From contig NZ_FNIM01000022.1 in NCBI RefSeq assembly GCF_900103885.1, positions 1 to 34,171 on the forward strand: a DNA stretch of 34,171 nucleotides, given 5' to 3'. Positions 30,238-34,171 of the stretch are shown in pieces. Position numbers and translations under genes: made by a program. Position 1 is the first letter of the stretch, and the number at the start of each line of letters is the position of its first letter. Origin of the DNA: Actinomyces ruminicola. Its GTDB lineage: Bacteria > Actinomycetota > Actinomycetes > Actinomycetales > Actinomycetaceae. The notes beneath the pieces are model-generated. The model saw only the letters and a program-made list of their open reading frames with translations. It had not been told where the DNA came from and searched no databases.

Positions 30238-31734
30238 ATGAGCGATGAACTGATGGACTACGACGAGGCCGTGCGGCGCTACGACCCGGTCATCGGGCTG
30301 GAGGTGCACGTGGAGCTGGGCACGGCCACCAAGATGTTCGACGCCGCTCCCAATGTCTTCGGGGCGCAGCCCAACACCATGGTCACCCCGACCAGCGTCG
30401 GTCTTCCGGGCTCCCTGCCGGTCGTCAACGGCAAGTGCGTGGAGTACGCCATTCGGATCGGGCTGGCTCTGGGCTGCCAGATCGCCGAGTCCTGCCGCTT
30501 CGCCCGGAAGAACTACTTCTACCCGGACTTGTGCAAGGACTTCCAGACCTCCCAGTCGGACGAGCCGATCGCCTATGACGGCGCCCTGCCGGTGGAGCTT
30601 GAGGACGGCGTGGTCTTCACCGTGCCGATCGAGCGTGCTCACATGGAGGAGGATGCCGGCAAGAACATCCACGTCGGTGGGACGGACGGGCGGATCGAGG
30701 GGGCCGACTACTCCCTGGTCGACTACAACCGCGCCGGCGTGCCCCTGGTGGAGATTGTGACGCGCCCCATCGAGGGCGCGGGTGCCAGGGCCCCCGAGGT
30801 GGCCGCCACCTACGTGCGGACCCTGCGGGACATCTTCCGGGCGCTGGGCGTGTCCGAGGCGCGTATGGAGCGTGGCAATGTGCGCGCCGATGTCAACGTC
30901 TCCCTGCGTAAGGGGCCCGACGCGCCCATGGGCACGCGCACCGAGACCAAGAACGTCAATACCTTCCGCGGGATCGACGCCGTGGTGCGCTACGAGATCA
31001 GTCGGCAGGCGGCGATTCTTGCCGCCGGCGGTACGGTGCAGCAGGAGACCCGGCACGGCCAGGCCGACGGCACCACCCGCGCCGGACGCATCAAGTCCGA
31101 TGCGGACGACTACCGCTACTTCCCCGAGCCCGATCTGGTTCCGGTTGCCCCGAGCCGGGAATGGGTTGAGGAGATCCGGGCGAGCCTGCCCGAGATGCCG
31201 GCGGCCAAACGGCGTCGGCTCAAGGCGGAGTGGAGTCTTGCCGACGACGAGATGCGTGACGTCGTCAACGCGGGTGCGCTTGAGCTCATCGAGGCCACGG
31301 CACTGGCCGGGACCACGGGGCAGGCCGCCCGGAAATGGTGGATGGGGGAGCTGTCCCGTGCCGCCAAGGAGCGGGAGGTGGCCCTGGAGGACCTGCCCAT
31401 CACCCCGGTGCAAGTGGCTCAGTTGCAGAACCTGGTCGACTCCGGCCGCCTGACCGACAAGCTCGCCCGGCAGGTGCTGGAGGGCGTGCTGGCGGGCGAG
31501 GGCGATCCCGAAACCGTGGTGGAGGCGCGCGGGCTAGAGGTGGTCTCGGACGACGGCGCGCTGCTGTCCGCCGTCGACGAGGCCCTGGCCGCTAATCCCG
31601 ACGTCGCCGAAAAGATCCGCGGTGGCAAGGTCAAGGCGGTCGGCGCCATCGTCGGTGCGGTCATGAAGGCCACCAGGGGCCAGGCGGACGCCCGCCGGGT
31701 ACGTGAGCTGGTTCTGGAGCGCGTGGGCGCCTGA
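30238..31734 (+). CDS. gatB: Asp/Glu-tRNA amidotransferase subunit B
   Basis: GatB binds the misacylated tRNA, activates the side chain with ATP and adds ammonia delivered from GatA. The 498-residue protein begins [20 protein letters not shown] and carries [31 protein letters not shown] and [17 protein letters not shown] sequence (here [16 protein letters not shown]). The C-terminal 150 residues form the helical and YqeY tail domain that holds tRNA, ending [20 protein letters not shown]. The ATG lies one base after the gatA stop. A long perfect hairpin follows the gene. Confidence 0.97.
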   Translation: MSDELMDYDEAVRRYDPVIGLEVHVELGTATKMFDAAPNVFGAQPNTMVTPTSVGLPGSLPVVNGKCVEYAIRIGLALGCQIAESCRFARKNYFYPDLCKDFQTSQSDEPIAYDGALPVELEDGVVFTVPIERAHMEEDAGKNIHVGGTDGRIEGADYSLVDYNRAGVPLVEIVTRPIEGAGARAPEVAATYVRTLRDIFRALGVSEARMERGNVRADVNVSLRKGPDAPMGTRTETKNVNTFRGIDAVVRYEISRQAAILAAGGTVQQETRHGQADGTTRAGRIKSDADDYRYFPEPDLVPVAPSREWVEEIRASLPEMPAAKRRRLKAEWSLADDEMRDVVNAGALELIEATALAGTTGQAARKWWMGELSRAAKEREVALEDLPITPVQVAQLQNLVDSGRLTDKLARQVLEGVLAGEGDPETVVEARGLEVVSDDGALLSAVDEALAANPDVAEKIRGGKVKAVGAIVGAVMKATRGQADARRVRELVLERVGA

Positions 31735-31790
31735 GTACCGCATTCTCACCCGGGGTGCGTGCTCCGGCCGCCCAGGGCGATCTGGCTGGC

Positions 31791-31831
31791 ATCCGGCTGT
31801 CTCACCGTTCACAACGGTGAGACAGCCGGAT
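31791..31831. terminator. Perfect 19-bp hairpin after gatB
   Basis: Arms 31791-31809 and 31813-31831 are perfect complements with a three-base loop. No T run follows. It starts 57 bases after the gatB stop and lies upstream of the malic enzyme promoter, so it most likely ends the gatCAB transcript. Confidence 0.75.
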
Positions 31832-31852
31832 CCGTCTGCCGTCATATGGGGA

Positions 31853-31858
31853 TAGGCT
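31853..31858 (+). promoter_or_regulatory. Possible -10 box of the malic enzyme gene
   Basis: TAGGCT lies 78 bases before the ATG at 31937. No good -35 box is visible, so this is tentative. The resulting leader would hold the GGAGGAA ribosome site. Confidence 0.3.
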
Positions 31859-31936
31859 CGGGGCAGCATATTCAGTTTCAAAGACCGGCGACCGGCGTCG
31901 GCCTGCCCATATGCCCACAACGGAGGAACAAGCCCC

Positions 31937-33322
31937 ATGGCACAGCCGAGTCCCAGCTACACCGTTGCGCTCCACCTCGAGGTGCCCGCCTCGCAGAAGG
32001 CCGTTACCACCCTCGTCGACACGGCTTCCGCGACCGGAGCCATCGTAAACGGCGTCGACGTCGCCGACACCGACGGTGACACCCTGATCGTCGACCTGAC
32101 TGCCGACACGCGCGACTCCAAGCACCGCGGCGAGTTGGTCGAGGCGCTCAAGAAGCTTGACGGCGTCATCGTCCACAACGTTGGCGACTCCACGTTCCTG
32201 GCTCATGTGGGCGGAAAAGTTGAGATTACGCCCCGCACCCCCATCCACAATCGACGCGACCTGGCGCGGGTGTACACCCCCGGCGTGGCGCGTGTGTGCA
32301 AGGCCATCTATGACCACCCCGAGCGTGCTCGTCAGCTGACGATCAAGAAGAACACGGTCGCCGTTGTCACCGACGGCACCGCCGTACTCGGACTGGGCGA
32401 CATCGGTCCCGAGGCCGCCATGCCCGTGATGGAGGGCAAGGCGGTGCTGTTCAAGCAGTTCGGCGACGTTGACGCCTGGCCGGTGGCGCTGGATACCAAG
32501 GATCCCGAGGAGATCATCAAGATCGTCAAGGCGATCGCCCCCGCCTACGGCGGAATCAACCTCGAGGACATCGCCGCTCCCAAGTGCTTCGACATCGAGG
32601 CGCGTCTGCGGGAGGAGCTCGACATCCCCGTCTTCCACGACGATCAGCATGGCACGGCGATTGTCACCCTGGCGGCGCTGATCAATGCACTCAAGGTCGT
32701 GGGCAAGCGGATCGAGGATGTTCGCATCGTGCTGTCGGGCGTCGGCGCGGCGGGTTCCGCCATCGCCAAGCTGCTCATGGCGCACGGAGCTACCGACATT
32801 GTCGGCTATGGCCGTTCTGGAGCGCTCAACAGCGAGCACACCGAGGGCATGAACGAGCACCGCAAGTGGTTGGCGGAGAACACCAACCCGCGGCACGTGT
32901 CCGGGACCCTCAAGGAGGGACTCAAGGGCGCCGACGTCTTCATCGGGGTTTCCAGCGGGAATCTGCTCGAGCCGAAGGACCTGGCGGTGATGAACGAGGG
33001 CGCCATCGTCTTCGCGATGGCCAACCCGACGCCCGAGGTGGATCCTGTAGGCGCGGCCGATTACGCGGCCGTGGTGGCCACTGGTCGTAGCGACTTCCCC
33101 AACCAGATCAACAATGTGCTGGCATTTCCGGGGCTGTTCCGCGGTCTGCTGGACACCGGCATCACCGAGATCTCCGTGGAGCTGTTGCGCGCGGCGGCTA
33201 CGGGGATCGCCGACGTCATCGCCGAGGAGGAACTGAGCCCCGTGTACATCATCCCCGGTGCGTTCGACAAGCGGGTTGCGGCCGCAGTGGCGAAGGCCGT
33301 GCGCAAGTTCGCGACTGTTTGA
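31937..33322 (+). CDS. NAD-dependent malic enzyme with N-terminal ACT domain
   Basis: The enzyme converts L-malate to pyruvate and CO2 and reduces NAD(P). Residues 8-82 look like an ACT regulatory domain ([20 protein letters not shown]), which binds small ligands such as amino acids. The malic enzyme N-terminal domain follows with [18 protein letters not shown] and [21 protein letters not shown]. The metal-binding [10 protein letters not shown] is at 233-242 (approximate) and the nucleotide loop is [15 protein letters not shown]. The 461-residue length fits the short bacterial malic enzymes plus the ACT domain. The ATG follows GGAGGAA by nine bases. It stands alone after gatB; with fumC it can drain fumarate to pyruvate. 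NAD or NADP preference is inferred, not shown. Confidence 0.93.
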   Translation: MAQPSPSYTVALHLEVPASQKAVTTLVDTASATGAIVNGVDVADTDGDTLIVDLTADTRDSKHRGELVEALKKLDGVIVHNVGDSTFLAHVGGKVEITPRTPIHNRRDLARVYTPGVARVCKAIYDHPERARQLTIKKNTVAVVTDGTAVLGLGDIGPEAAMPVMEGKAVLFKQFGDVDAWPVALDTKDPEEIIKIVKAIAPAYGGINLEDIAAPKCFDIEARLREELDIPVFHDDQHGTAIVTLAALINALKVVGKRIEDVRIVLSGVGAAGSAIAKLLMAHGATDIVGYGRSGALNSEHTEGMNEHRKWLAENTNPRHVSGTLKEGLKGADVFIGVSSGNLLEPKDLAVMNEGAIVFAMANPTPEVDPVGAADYAAVVATGRSDFPNQINNVLAFPGLFRGLLDTGITEISVELLRAAATGIADVIAEEELSPVYIIPGAFDKRVAAAVAKAVRKFATV

Positions 33323-33641
33323 TAGGCCGACTCCCGTCGGCGGCGCACGGCTTGCCCTGAACCAAGTGGCGGCACCTGGGAACGGGGCCGGCCGTCGCAA
33401 TCGGGCCAGCCATGCTCATGGCGGTTCCTGGAGGCTGTTGGAGCCCACCGACTCGGGTGGGTCCTCCAACAGCCTCCGGACGTCTAGCGGCTGGAATGGA
33501 GCTTGCAGCACAGGTTCCAAGGACCGCCGTAAGGCCCGCAGTGCGTGCGGGACGACGGCCGCGGCGCCGGTGATGATCGAGGCGGCCGACGCACCGAGGG
33601 GAGGCTCCAGCCCGACGTGGCCGGCCTCATACCGTTTCGGT
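33323..33641. other. Gap upstream of the rRNA promoters
   Basis: This stretch holds a large hairpin at 33430-33477, listed separately, and otherwise no gene I can support. Long open frames cross it on both strands, as expected in GC-rich DNA, but they lack family motifs and ribosome sites. Confidence 0.5.
33430..33477. terminator. Large hairpin after the malic enzyme gene
   Basis: A 14-bp outer stem (33430-33443 with 33464-33477) continues into a 6-bp inner stem (CCCACC with GGTGGG) after a two-base bulge, with a six-base loop. It lies 108 bases after the stop and before the rRNA promoters, so it may isolate them from upstream transcription. Confidence 0.7.
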
Positions 33642-33672
33642 TTGACGTGTGCACGTACTGCGGGGATAAAGT
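33642..33672 (+). promoter_or_regulatory. rRNA operon promoter P1 (upstream)
   Basis: TTGACG (33642-33647) is followed by GATAAA (33665-33670) after 17 bases, or by TAAAGT (33667-33672) after 19. It is about 300 bases before the 16S start. Confidence 0.6.
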
Positions 33673-33716
33673 ACAGCCCGCTGCGTCGGACACAGACCCG
33701 AACGGGAGGTGCCGAC

Positions 33717-33794
33717 ATGGCCCGCATCCGCGAGAGCCCGGCTGTGACCGGGGACATGTTCCCGGAGCTTGACGCCAGTCGGAACTTCTCATAG
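33717..33794 (+). CDS. Possible 25-codon leader ORF between the rRNA promoters
   Basis: An ATG at 33717 opens a 25-residue frame (MARIRESPAVTGDMFPELDA, then five residues) that ends in TAG inside the P2 -10 box. A strong GGGAGG lies seven bases upstream. No homology is recognised. It may be a chance frame; a translated ORF in the transcript from P1 would be unusual for an rRNA leader. Confidence 0.25.
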   Translation: MARIRESPAVTGDMFPELDASRNFS

Positions 33795-33797
33795 GAT
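33769..33797 (+). promoter_or_regulatory. rRNA operon promoter P2 (main candidate)
   Basis: TTGACG (33769-33774) and TAGGAT (33792-33797) are separated by exactly 17 bases, a near-consensus sigma-70-type promoter. Transcription would begin near 33804, about 60 bases before boxA and 140 before 16S. Confidence 0.8.
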
Positions 33798-33860
33798 AGC
33801 GGACGCTGCTCGTCGGAGTGAACGGCGGATCGGAAGACCGCCCGGAACATCGACTGGGTG

Positions 33861-33876
33861 TGTTGTTTGGGATCTC
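33861..33876 (+). promoter_or_regulatory. rRNA antitermination boxA
   Basis: TGTTGTTTGGGATCTC resembles the actinobacterial boxA TGTTGTTTGAGAACTC, the Nus factor site that keeps RNA polymerase from stopping early in rRNA operons. It lies about 70 bases before 16S, a normal place. Confidence 0.75.
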
Positions 33877-33880
33877 GATA

Positions 33881-33950
33881 GTGTGTCGTGTTTGTTTGTT
33901 TTGGTTGGTGTTTTTTGTTGGTTTCTTTGTTTGGTTTTTGTTTTGTTTGG
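33881..33950 (+). other. G/T-only strand in the 16S leader
   Basis: In these 70 bases the plus strand has no A and only two C (33887 and 33925); the rest is T and G, in contrast with the GC-rich surroundings. It runs from just after boxA to the first bases of 16S. It probably pairs with an A/C-rich 3' trailer of 16S to form the RNase III processing stem, which lies outside the window. Confidence 0.7.
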
Positions 33951-34171
33951 AGAGTTTGATCCTGGCTCAGGACGAACGCTGGCGGCGTGCTTAACACATG
34001 CAAGTCGAACGGGCTTTCCTGCTGGTTTTTGCTGGTGGGTTGGTTAGTGGCGAACGGGTGAGTAACACGTGAGTAACCTGCCCTCTTCTCCTGGATAACT
34101 GCTTGAAAGGGCGGCTAATACGGGGTGGTCTGGCCTGCCTGCATGGGTGGGTTGGTATAGGTTCAGCATTT
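33944..34171 (+). rRNA. rrs: 16S ribosomal RNA, 5' end (cut by window edge)
   Basis: AGAGTTTGATCCTGGCTCAG at 33951-33970 is the universal start region (E. coli positions 8-27), which sets the mature 5' end near 33944. GACGAACGCTGGCGGCGTGC, then CATGCAAGTCGAACG and GTGAGTAACACGTGAGTAAC follow as expected. The gene runs off the window in the V2 region, after about 228 bases. The V1 loop and the surrounding sequence look actinobacterial. The first mature base is placed by analogy and may be off by a few bases. Confidence 0.97.

Noticed and set aside
28212-30239. 675-codon minus-strand ORF opposite gatC and gatA
   Set aside because: gatC and gatA on the plus strand have full catalytic motifs; the antisense frame is open only through codon bias.
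33416-34003. 195-codon minus-strand ORF across the rRNA leader and 16S start
   Set aside because: It covers the rRNA promoters, boxA and the first 16S bases; its Lys/Gln/Thr-rich N terminus is just the antisense of the G/T-rich leader.

Overview
The window is high-GC DNA from an actinobacterium. It encodes a WhiB1-type Fe-S regulator, a PdtaS-type histidine kinase, an NAD-dependent ligase, GatCAB and an ACT-malic enzyme. The last bases are the start of a 16S rRNA gene whose leader has an actinobacterial boxA. The gene set and the 16S start suggest Actinomyces or a close relative; this is an inference from recognition, not a database result. Many genes overlap by one to four bases (ATGA or GTGA junctions), and several lack a Shine-Dalgarno sequence but have a TAnnnT box 6-7 bases before the start codon, as leaderless genes do.

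Layout. 1-340 is the right end of an IS3-family insertion sequence, followed by three 19-bp repeats. 460-2900 is a purine salvage pair: an NCS1 permease and a nucleoside phosphorylase with two changed base-pocket residues. 3030-4457 is fumC. 4595-6324 holds a VOC protein and two small membrane proteins (DUF1345, DUF1304). 6347-7950 (minus) is a PadR repressor and an MDR oxidoreductase. Divergent from it, 8036-11230 is a complete four-gene osmoprotectant (OpuC-type) ABC transporter. A gap with 23-bp tandem repeats and LacI-type operators precedes 11618-13458, a dehydrogenase plus hydroxypyruvate-isomerase-like pair. Converging on that pair, 13487-17179 (minus) is a tightly packed run osmC, EcsC-like, thyA, folA, lacI. 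DUF2505 (minus) and pdtaS (plus) diverge at 17.8 kb, and whiB1 (minus) converges on pdtaS across a strong bidirectional terminator.

20064-23399 (minus) is a large FHA-TM-FtsK protein with three P-loop domains, built like the type VII secretion ATPase EssC but without visible secretion neighbours. It diverges from ligA (23577-26000). An L,D-transpeptidase with a long disordered cytoplasmic tail (26088-27998, minus) converges on ligA and diverges from gatC-gatA-gatB (28369-31734). An NAD-malic enzyme follows (31937-33322). The final 850 bases are an rRNA promoter region with two sigma-70-type promoters, boxA, a 70-base strand almost purely of G and T, and the first ~228 bases of 16S rRNA.

Most of the window is core metabolism. 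The less ordinary items are three families of short intergenic tandem repeats, the lone EssC-like ATPase with two arginine P-loops, the atypical nucleoside phosphorylase, the placement of the LacI repressor, and the rRNA leader. I found no CRISPR array, tRNA gene, toxin-antitoxin pair, phage module or clearly new multi-gene system.
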